Positions 1 to 5,297 of a DNA stretch of 6,055 nucleotides are shown piece by piece (within the stretch, counting starts at the first letter, position 1; each line of letters begins with the position of its first letter). Origin of the DNA: Rhodanobacteraceae bacterium (GTDB lineage: Bacteria; Pseudomonadota; Gammaproteobacteria; Xanthomonadales; SZUA-5); assembly GCA_003233535.1 (NCBI GenBank), contig QIMA01000353.1, forward strand, positions 1 through 6,055, given 5' to 3'. The notes beneath the pieces were generated by a model. It ran no database searches and had not been told where the DNA came from. It saw nothing but the letters and a program-made list of their open reading frames with translations. The position numbers were made by a program, and so were the translations under genes.

Positions 1-24
1 GTGCCTTCCTTACTGGCGACCTTT
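1..24 (-). promoter_or_regulatory. Shine-Dalgarno-like site for a gene beyond the left edge (probably proC)
   Basis: Read on the minus strand, the bases after the yggS stop contain TAAGGAAGG (AAGGA at 11 down to 7), and the window ends six bases later. That is the right spacing for a start codon lying just outside the window. A same-strand gene starting about 25 bases after yggS would form an operon with it. In Pseudomonas the gene after yggS is proC (pyrroline-5-carboxylate reductase), so proC is the natural guess, but none of its coding sequence is visible here. Confidence 0.45.
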
Positions 25-720
25 TCAGACTCCGTCGCGGTCACGTGAGTTGTTCAGTGTGTCCCTAGCACCAAACAGGGCCGTGCCGACGCGGATCATT
101 GTGCTGCCCTGGGCGATTGCGCTGGCATAGTCTGCGCTCATACCCATTGACAGGGTGTCTATTTGTGCATGCTGCTTGCGCAACTGCTTGTAAACGTCGG
201 CCAGTGCGCGGAAGGCCGCCGCGCGTTGATCAAGGTCGGGCGATGGCTCCGGGATCGCCATCAGTCCGCGCAGTTCCAGCCCGGGCGCTCGGGCGACTGC
301 ATCGGCCAGTTCTGGAAGTTGCTCTGGCGTTGCGCCTCCCTTGCCGACTTCGCCATCAATGTTGGTCTGCAGCAGGATCTGCAAAGGTGATTGTTGCTCG
401 CTGCGGCCGCGACTCAGGGCATTGACCAAGCGTTCTCGATCAACGCTTTGGCACCAATCGAAGTATCTCGCCACATCGGCGCACTTATTGCTCTGTAAGC
501 GTCCGATAAAGTGCCATTCAAGATGCCTGTCGGCCAACGCCTGGATTTTTGACACTGCCTCCTGTAGGTAGTTTTCGCCAAAGGCGCGCTGGCCGAGATC
601 GGCAAGTTCGCCGATCTCGGCGCCCGACTTTTTCTTGCTGACGGCAAGCAATCGAACGTCGCCTGAGCCCAATTCTGCGAGTTGGTCGGTCAATTCGGTA
701 TAGCGCTGGGCTAAGCTCAT
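25..720 (-). CDS. yggS: YggS/PLPBP family pyridoxal 5'-phosphate homeostasis protein
   Basis: This 231-residue cytosolic protein binds pyridoxal phosphate (PLP) and helps balance free vitamin B6 and amino-acid pools; the family has the fold of alanine racemase domain 1 but no known catalytic activity. Visible hallmarks, in order: LLAVSK at 24-29, where K29 matches the lysine that forms the PLP Schiff base; FGENYLQEA at 47-55; WHFIG-LQSNK at 69-79; RGLMAIPEP at 151-159; and the phosphate-binding SMGMS at 191-195 with GTALFG at 212-217. Length is normal for the family. The ATG at 720 gives an N-terminus slightly shorter than many homologues and has no strong Shine-Dalgarno sequence in front of it. 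Position 74 is Arg, where the homologues I remember have Pro or His (HFIGPLQ). The gene is divergent from pilT, as in Pseudomonas, and probably shares an operon with the gene beyond the left edge. Family assignment is secure. Confidence 0.96.
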   Translation of the reverse strand: MSLAQRYTELTDQLAELGSGDVRLLAVSKKKSGAEIGELADLGQRAFGENYLQEAVSKIQALADRHLEWHFIGRLQSNKCADVARYFDWCQSVDRERLVNALSRGRSEQQSPLQILLQTNIDGEVGKGGATPEQLPELADAVARAPGLELRGLMAIPEPSPDLDQRAAAFRALADVYKQLRKQHAQIDTLSMGMSADYASAIAQGSTMIRVGTALFGARDTLNNSRDRDGV

Positions 721-909
721 GGGCGGCTGATTGCGGTGAGGGTGCTGTATGTCTGGGGGCGCTGGTGTCTATCGTCAATGCCTGCGGGGAGAACGGATCG
801 GGTAGCCAATGCAACAAAGCTCCGATAGGCGCACTAATTGCCGCCATTTATTGTGCGTGACGCGCTAGACTCGGACGGAGTATTGGGGAATTGAGAGGGC
901 TACACTGCC
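721..909. promoter_or_regulatory. Divergent intergenic region between yggS and pilT, presumed promoters for both
   Basis: These 189 non-coding bases must hold the promoters of both divergent genes. On the minus strand a near-consensus -35, TTGACG (778-773), is followed after 18 bases by a weak -10, AGACAT (754-749), which would start a leader of about 20 bases ahead of yggS. On the plus strand TAGACT (866-871) matches the -10 consensus at four of six positions, but I see no good -35 at 16-18 bases spacing. pilT may therefore need an activator, or its promoter may lie elsewhere in the region. No terminator or convincing operator palindrome was seen. The promoter calls are weak. Confidence 0.35.
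893..899 (+). promoter_or_regulatory. Ribosome binding site of pilT
   Basis: GAGAGGG lies 10 bases before the GTG at 910. It supports this GTG as the true start even though it is not ATG. The protein start (MDIxELLAFS) also matches the N-terminus of known PilT proteins exactly, so an upstream start is unlikely. Confidence 0.7.
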
Positions 910-1947
910 GTGGATATCGCTGAGCTGTTGGCATTTTCGGTCAAGAACAAGGCTTCAGATTTACATCTGTCCGCTGGGTTGCCGCCGATGATTCGGGTCG
1001 ACGGCGATGTCCGTCGAATCAACATTCCCGCGTTCGATCACAAGTCGGTTCATTCGCTGGTCTACGACATTATGTCGGATAGGCAAAGGCGCGACTACGA
1101 AGAGTTTTTGGAAGTGGATTTCTCCTTTGAAATCCCGGGCTTGGCGCGCTTTCGTGTCAACGCATTCAATCAGAATCGCGGTGCCGCTGCGGTCTTCCGA
1201 ACGATTCCCTCGGAGATTCTTAGCCTTGAGGACTTGGCTTGCCCAAAAATCTTCAAGGAGCTGATCCAACAGCCTCAAGGATTGATTCTGGTTACTGGGC
1301 CCACCGGTTCGGGCAAGTCGACCACACTTGCGGCGATGATCGACTACATCAACAAGACCGAATACGGCCACATCCTCACCGTCGAGGACCCGATCGAATT
1401 CGTTCACACTGCAAACAAGTGCCTGATCAACCAGCGTGAAGTGCATCGCGACACCCACGGCTTTACCGAGGCGCTGCGCTCTGCGTTGCGTGAGGATCCC
1501 GACATCATTCTGGTCGGCGAGTTGCGTGATCTGGAAACGATTCGGCTGGCATTGACCGCCGCAGAGACCGGCCATCTGGTCTTTGGCACGCTGCATACCT
1601 CATCGGCCGCCAAGACGATTGACCGCGTGATTGATGTCTTCCCCGCCGGTGAAAAACCGATGGTACGTTCCATGCTCTCAGAATCGCTGCGCGCGGTCGT
1701 TTCGCAAACGCTGCTGAAGAAAGTGGGCGGTGGGCGAGTCGCGGCGCATGAAATCATGGTTGCGGTGCCGGCGATCCGCAACCTGATCCGAGAGGACAAA
1801 GTCGCACAAATGTATTCATCGATTCAGACCGGCTCAAACTCCGGCATGCAGACCTTGGATCAATGCCTGCTCGAACTGGTTAAACGTGGTTTGGTTACGC
1901 GCCAGGCGGCTTGGAGCTACGCCAAAGATAAGCGCCTGTTCGAGTAA
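910..1947 (+). CDS. pilT: Type IV pilus retraction ATPase PilT
   Basis: PilT is the hexameric cytoplasmic ATPase that docks at the pilus base (PilC platform) and powers pilin depolymerisation, giving twitching motility and DNA uptake. The product has 345 residues, close to the Pseudomonas protein. An N-terminal PAS-like domain (about 1-100, with SDLHLSAGLPPMIRVDG at 16-32) leads into the RecA-like ATPase core. The core shows Walker A GPTGSGKST at 130-138 (K136), the Asp box around ILTVEDPIEF at 155-164, Walker B DIILVGELRD at 198-207 with catalytic E204, and the His box TGHLVFGTLH at 220-229 (H222, H229). The retraction-specific AIRNLIREDK at 288-297 separates PilT from PilB and is also needed for retraction in studied PilT proteins. 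All catalytic residues are intact. The start is GTG with a good ribosome binding site. yggS lies divergent upstream and pilU follows on the same strand. Confidence 0.98.
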   Translation: MDIAELLAFSVKNKASDLHLSAGLPPMIRVDGDVRRINIPAFDHKSVHSLVYDIMSDRQRRDYEEFLEVDFSFEIPGLARFRVNAFNQNRGAAAVFRTIPSEILSLEDLACPKIFKELIQQPQGLILVTGPTGSGKSTTLAAMIDYINKTEYGHILTVEDPIEFVHTANKCLINQREVHRDTHGFTEALRSALREDPDIILVGELRDLETIRLALTAAETGHLVFGTLHTSSAAKTIDRVIDVFPAGEKPMVRSMLSESLRAVVSQTLLKKVGGGRVAAHEIMVAVPAIRNLIREDKVAQMYSSIQTGSNSGMQTLDQCLLELVKRGLVTRQAAWSYAKDKRLFE

Positions 1948-1962
1948 GCGAGTCGTCGCGTA

Positions 1963-1996
1963 CCTCTGCCGGCCGGATAATTCCGTTCGGCACAGG
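1963..1996 (+). repeat. Imperfect hairpin downstream of pilT
   Basis: The arms 1963-1976 and 1983-1996 pair over 14 positions with two mismatches and one G:U pair, around a six-base ATAATT loop. The hairpin begins 16 bases after the pilT stop. No T-run follows, so it is not a standard intrinsic terminator. It could protect the 3' end of pilT mRNA, act as a partial terminator that lowers pilU expression, or be a chance structure. Confidence 0.35.
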
Positions 1997-2104
1997 GCGT
2001 CGTTGTTGCAGTCGATGACGCAATCGGTGATGGAGCCGAGCTGACTGAGACTTGGGCCCTATGACGAGAGCGCAAATAGGGGCACAATTGAGCGCAAACT
2101 GACT

Positions 2105-2110
2105 AGGGAG
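2105..2110 (+). promoter_or_regulatory. Ribosome binding site of pilU, decides its start
   Basis: AGGGAG lies eight bases before the ATG at 2119, an optimal spacing. An in-frame GTG at 2110 would add three residues, but it overlaps this site and has no Shine-Dalgarno sequence of its own. The ATG at 2119 is therefore preferred. Confidence 0.75.
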
Positions 2111-2118
2111 TGCGGGCT

Positions 2119-3246
2119 ATGAGCAGCATCGACTTCAACTCATTTCTGAAGTTGATGGTCCATAAGAAAGCATCAGACCTATTCGTAACGGCCGGCGTGC
2201 CGCCCTCGATTAAGGTGCACGGTCGAGTACAGCCGGTCACGCAAACGGTGTTGTCGCCGCAGCAAAGCCGGGACATGGTGCTCAGCGTGATGACTCCGGG
2301 TCAACGCGAGGAGTTCGAGAAAACGCACGAGTGTCAGTTCGCGATCAGCCTGCAGGGCGTCGGTCGCTTCCGCGTGAGCTGCTTTTACCAGCGTAATCAA
2401 GTCGGCATGGTGCTGCGTCGGATTGAGACCAAAATTCCGACGGTAGATGAACTCAGTTTACCGCCAATCATCAAGTCCCTGGCGATGACTAAGCGCGGTC
2501 TGATTATCTTCGTAGGTGCGACCGGCACCGGTAAGTCCACGTCGCTAGCGGCGATGGTTGGTTACCGCAATCAGAACTCCACCGGTCACATCATCAGCAT
2601 CGAGGATCCGATCGAGTTCGTGCACAAGCACGAGGGCTGCATCATCACCCAGCGCGAAGTCGGTATTGATACGGACTCTTTTGGCGACGCACTAAAGAAC
2701 ACGCTGCGCCAGGCACCCGACGTGATTATGATCGGTGAGGTGCGGACTCGGGAGACCATGGAGCACGCGATCACCTTCTCGGAAACGGGTCATTTGTGCC
2801 TGTGTACGCTGCATGCCAATAACGCCAATCAGGCTATTGATCGCATTCTGCATTTCTTCGCCGAAGACCGACGTTCACAGCTGTTGATGGACTTGTCCCT
2901 GAACCTGAAAGGGATTGTCGCGCAGCAGCTGATTCCCACACCGGATGGTCGAGGTCGGCGGGTGGCGATGGAAATTTTGCTCGGTACGCCGCTGGTGCAG
3001 GACTATATTCGCCAGGGTGACGTGCACAAGCTCAAGGATTTGATGAAGGAATCGACCAACCTGGGCATGCGTACCTTCGATCAATCGCTGTTTGAGCTCT
3101 ATCAAGCGGGCGAGATTAGCTACGAAGATGCGCTCAGACACGCCGATAGCTCCAACGAGGTGCGTCTGCGGATCAAGCTCGACCAGGGCGGCGATGCGCA
3201 CACGCTTTCAGCGGGCATGGAAGGTGTGGAACTCATCGAGCAGTAG
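2119..3246 (+). CDS. pilU: PilT-dependent type IV pilus retraction ATPase PilU
   Basis: PilU is a PilT paralogue that assists PilT in high-force pilus retraction; in studied species it cannot retract pili without PilT. The product has 375 residues from the ATG at 2119. The N-terminal domain (about 1-110) includes KKASDLFVTAGVPPSIKVHG at 16-35. The ATPase core shows Walker A GATGTGKST at 133-141 (K139), the Asp box IISIEDPIEF at 158-167, Walker B DVIMIGEVRT at 201-210 with E207, and the His box TGHLCLCTLH at 223-232 (H225, H232). Where PilT has AIRNLIREDK, this protein has LVQDYIRQGD (292-301), which marks it as PilU and not a second PilT. The C-terminal tail after about residue 340, with NEVRLRIKL, is also PilU-like. 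pilT lies upstream on the same strand; a convergent porin gene lies downstream. No defects are seen. Confidence 0.97.
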   Translation: MSSIDFNSFLKLMVHKKASDLFVTAGVPPSIKVHGRVQPVTQTVLSPQQSRDMVLSVMTPGQREEFEKTHECQFAISLQGVGRFRVSCFYQRNQVGMVLRRIETKIPTVDELSLPPIIKSLAMTKRGLIIFVGATGTGKSTSLAAMVGYRNQNSTGHIISIEDPIEFVHKHEGCIITQREVGIDTDSFGDALKNTLRQAPDVIMIGEVRTRETMEHAITFSETGHLCLCTLHANNANQAIDRILHFFAEDRRSQLLMDLSLNLKGIVAQQLIPTPDGRGRRVAMEILLGTPLVQDYIRQGDVHKLKDLMKESTNLGMRTFDQSLFELYQAGEISYEDALRHADSSNEVRLRIKLDQGGDAHTLSAGMEGVELIEQ

Positions 3247-3262
3247 CGTTGTAGGACTATAG

Positions 3263-3290
3263 GCCGCCGGCGAGCACCTTCGTTGGCGGT
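3263..3290 (+). terminator. Possible terminator hairpin after pilU
   Basis: The arms 3263-3274 and 3279-3290 can form a 12-pair stem around a four-base CACC loop, starting 16 bases after the pilU stop. Four of the pairs are G:U, so the structure is stable only in plus-strand RNA; read on the minus strand those pairs become A/C mismatches. This fits a terminator for pilU and not for the convergent porin gene. No T-run follows, so termination strength is uncertain. Confidence 0.4.
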
Positions 3291-3302
3291 AACATTGCAG
3301 TC

Positions 3303-4565
3303 TTAGTGTTTGAAATTCCACTCGAAACTGAACGCGAAGTAGAGCTGGTCACTGCCGCCAGCAGCGCTAATGGCTTCGCCTGCATCCAGATATACCCACT
3401 CGGTGTAGGCCTTGGCGTTCTTCCACAAAGAGCGTTCTGCCTTGAACTGTAGGTACACTCCCGATGTCCTCGCTGCTGAGGCATTTTCACTGTCTGGCAG
3501 CGCCCGTGACGCGTGCGCAAATACTGCGTCATCGGTGCGCATCCGCTGCATCAACCCAATGGCTGTGCTCGATTTCCAGCGGCCCTTTTGCACCTCAGCG
3601 CCGACCTTGAAGTGGCGCAGATTCGCATAGCCAGTGTATCCGGCCTGGGAGAACGTGGAGCGGCTGGGAAGGATGGGGTTGAACCGCTCCACTCGGGAAG
3701 TGTTCGGATCGTCGCCGCTAGCTAAATCAAGCTGCACATAGAGCTTGCTCTGGTCCCAGCCGGACCAAGTAAGTGGTCGACTAGCGTAGGCTCCCAGTGC
3801 GTAAGCGCGTGCGTCTCGATCTCCCACTTCACCGCGCTGCAGCTGCAGATCGATGTCTGTGTCCCAACCTAACCAGATACCCACTTGGCGAACACCGAGT
3901 GCTCTGCGGATGTCGCGTTCGGCGCCGCGGTCAGTCCGAAAGCGCAGCCCGTACAACTCCCAGAGCGAGCCATTGTCAGCCCGATTGTCGATCGTGCCCT
4001 GCAGTACAGCCAATCTCAGCCGGTCATCGGCGCCATCATCGAAACTGTGACCTTCGTTGAGCACCGGCTGCACGACGAACAAGCGCAGTTGCCGGTGGAC
4101 GCGGTCTAGGCTCAGGTCTATGCCGTCGTATGCGGTACGCACGTTACTGGAGTTGCCGGTGTCGACGAATCGCTTTCTGCCGAACCTGATGCCTTGGCGG
4201 CCAACCCGGGCGTTGACCAAGCCACCAGCCAGATGAAAACCGAGGTAGGCATCCTGGAAGTCGCCCGGTCCGCGGTCTCTGGGGCCGGGATCGTCGAGTC
4301 CCTGTTGGGCGTGCAGGCCGATCGTGAACTTCGCTTCGACAACGGAGTTTCGCCACTGCGCACCCACGTGTAACCGCTGATACAGGGCACGCTCACCCTT
4401 TGATCGGGTCCCGAAGACAGAATTGGCGGCAGATTCGAATCGTGTTCGACCGTGGGCAATCCAGTTGAATTCAGATTCTGTTTCTTGGGCGCTGATTCCG
4501 GTTGACCCGGTGCTTAACAAGATCAATGCGGCTACCCTGAGCCGTGCCGAATAAGTCAGCAACAT
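3303..4565 (-). CDS. Outer-membrane porin of the alginate-export (AlgE-like) type
   Basis: The 420-residue product is predicted to be exported and to form an outer-membrane beta-barrel. A signal peptide is clear: positive residues near the start, hydrophobic VAALILL at 11-17, and a likely signal peptidase I site after ISA at 24-26. The mature part alternates polar and hydrophobic residues and carries the features I associate with the alginate-export family (Pfam PF13372): DAYLGF around 105-110, VGRQGIRFGRKRFVD at 121-135, TAYDGIDL at 144-151, LDLASGDDP near 279-287 and FNPILPS near 295-301. It ends in a beta-strand, FAFSFEWNFKH, though the last residue is not the usual aromatic. The family includes alginate secretion channels and many porins of unknown substrate; no alginate synthesis genes are visible here, so alginate is not implied. 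ATG at 4565 is chosen; an adjacent in-frame GTG at 4568 would add one residue. No strong ribosome binding site is seen. It is convergent with pilU. Confidence 0.8.
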   Translation of the reverse strand: MLLTYSARLRVAALILLSTGSTGISAQETESEFNWIAHGRTRFESAANSVFGTRSKGERALYQRLHVGAQWRNSVVEAKFTIGLHAQQGLDDPGPRDRGPGDFQDAYLGFHLAGGLVNARVGRQGIRFGRKRFVDTGNSSNVRTAYDGIDLSLDRVHRQLRLFVVQPVLNEGHSFDDGADDRLRLAVLQGTIDNRADNGSLWELYGLRFRTDRGAERDIRRALGVRQVGIWLGWDTDIDLQLQRGEVGDRDARAYALGAYASRPLTWSGWDQSKLYVQLDLASGDDPNTSRVERFNPILPSRSTFSQAGYTGYANLRHFKVGAEVQKGRWKSSTAIGLMQRMRTDDAVFAHASRALPDSENASAARTSGVYLQFKAERSLWKNAKAYTEWVYLDAGEAISAAGGSDQLYFAFSFEWNFKH

Positions 4566-4567
4566 CA

Positions 4568-4583
4568 CAGTTTCGCGAAAGTG
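4568..4583. repeat. Palindrome at the porin start, possible operator
   Basis: TTTCGCGAAA at 4571-4580 is a perfect 10-base palindrome. The symmetry extends to 4568-4583 with one mismatched position on each side. It lies immediately before the porin start codon and just downstream of the start point expected from the promoter at 4597-4625, a typical place for a repressor site. As RNA it would form only a short hairpin, so a DNA-level role is more likely if it has one. No known regulator is recognised. Confidence 0.35.
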
Positions 4584-4596
4584 AAAATGCGATGAT

Positions 4597-4625
4597 ATTT
4601 CTGAATCACTTCATTTTGATGTCAA
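4597..4625 (-). promoter_or_regulatory. Candidate sigma-70 promoter for the porin gene, inside the end of hda
   Basis: On the minus strand a perfect -35 hexamer, TTGACA (4625-4620), overlaps the last sense codons of hda. After 17 bases comes AGAAAT (4602-4597), a weak -10 matching three of six positions. A better -10, TATCAT (4597-4592), sits 22 bases from the -35, too far for standard use. Transcription would begin near 4590, leaving a leader of about 25 bases. This would let the porin be expressed independently of hda. Confidence 0.4.
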
Positions 4626-5297
4626 TTGATCACGCACGAACGGCACGGTTAAACGCCTGCCTTGGGCAAGTGCCGCAGAATCCAGATGATTCAGCGTCAT
4701 CATCCAGTCACGAAAGTTTCGCGGCTGATGCCTAAGTAGCCAATTGATAACGGCTTTGTCGGGCTGTAGCCCGCGCAATTTCGCCCGCATGCTCCATCCG
4801 TGCGCGAGTTCGTCATCGTTGAGAGAGCGCAAATGAATTTGCGTAGCGCCACGCCAGCGTGACGCCAGATCAGGCAATGCGAAGCTGGTTGGCTGCTCAG
4901 CGCTGACTTCGGTGAGCAGCAGACAACCGCCCGCATCGCGAATTCGGTTGTGCACATCAAACAGCGCTTTCTCGCTGTCGCGATCACCGAGCAAACGGTG
5001 CGCATCGTCCAGGCACAGCAGATCGGCGGGAAGCTGTTGCTCCAGCAGCGCGTTGGCCTCAGCTCGATTTCGATTCAGCGACAGGTAGCGGGCGTTGCCG
5101 CCAGCAGCGTCGCAAGCTGCCAACGCGAGGTGGGTCTTGCCGCTACCCGCTGGACCGTGCAGGCAGATGCTGCAATCGCCGCCGAGCGCGTTACGCAGCA
5201 GTTTTACCGCGGCAGCATTGGTTAGCCCGCCGTAGTAATCGTCAAAGTGCCCACCGTCTCGCCAGGACAGTGCTAAGGGCCTTTGCTGCGTGCTCAC
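4611..5297 (-). CDS. hda: DnaA regulatory inactivator Hda
   Basis: Hda is a DnaA-related AAA+ protein that, bound to the DNA-loaded sliding clamp, stimulates hydrolysis of DnaA-bound ATP and so prevents re-initiation of replication. The 228-residue product has only the AAA+ module and lacks the DNA-binding domain of DnaA. Q5, L8 and L10 in QRPLAL (5-10) fit the N-terminal clamp-binding hexapeptide. Walker A is GPAGSGKTH at 48-56 and Walker B is LLCLDDAH at 93-100. LPDLASRW at 141-148 carries the arginine-finger candidate R147. PRNFRDWMMTLNHLD at 192-206 occupies the sensor 2 region, and LTVPFVRDQL at 216-225 matches the Hda C-terminus. The start is a GTG that overlaps the permease stop (GTGA, 5297-5294). 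There is no Shine-Dalgarno sequence, which suggests translational coupling. Confidence 0.93.
   Translation of the reverse strand: MSTQQRPLALSWRDGGHFDDYYGGLTNAAAVKLLRNALGGDCSICLHGPAGSGKTHLALAACDAAGGNARYLSLNRNRAEANALLEQQLPADLLCLDDAHRLLGDRDSEKALFDVHNRIRDAGGCLLLTEVSAEQPTSFALPDLASRWRGATQIHLRSLNDDELAHGWSMRAKLRGLQPDKAVINWLLRHQPRNFRDWMMTLNHLDSAALAQGRRLTVPFVRDQLTSK

Larger units (their letters stand above)
1948..2118 (+). promoter_or_regulatory. pilT-pilU intergenic region with spaced direct repeat, possible pilU promoter
   Basis: The gap between pilT and pilU is 171 bases. Besides the hairpin at 1963-1996, it holds a perfect 9-base direct repeat, GAGCGCAAA, at 2068-2076 and 2090-2098. The two starts are 22 bases apart, about two helical turns, which would put both copies on one face of the DNA. 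A weak promoter-like pair is TTGGGC (2052-2057) followed by an A-rich stretch near 2074-2079; neither element is close to consensus. The gap is long for a tightly coupled pair, so separate control of pilU is possible but not shown by the sequence. Confidence 0.3.

Noticed and set aside
518..847. Minus-strand open frame spanning the yggS start and the intergenic region
   Set aside because: It overlaps yggS in another frame, has low-complexity Arg/Ser/Pro-rich content and no ribosome binding site.
961..1596. Long open frame on the minus strand inside pilT (211 codons)
   Set aside because: It lies wholly antisense to a highly conserved gene, and its translation resembles no family I know; codon bias of pilT explains it.
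2079..2095. Sigma-54-like GGGGCAC...GAGC upstream of pilU
   Set aside because: The GG and GC pairs fall at the right distance, but the TGGCAC and TTGCA context is poor; too weak to claim.
2110..2118. In-frame GTG start for pilU
   Set aside because: It overlaps the AGGGAG ribosome binding site used by the ATG at 2119 and has no site of its own.
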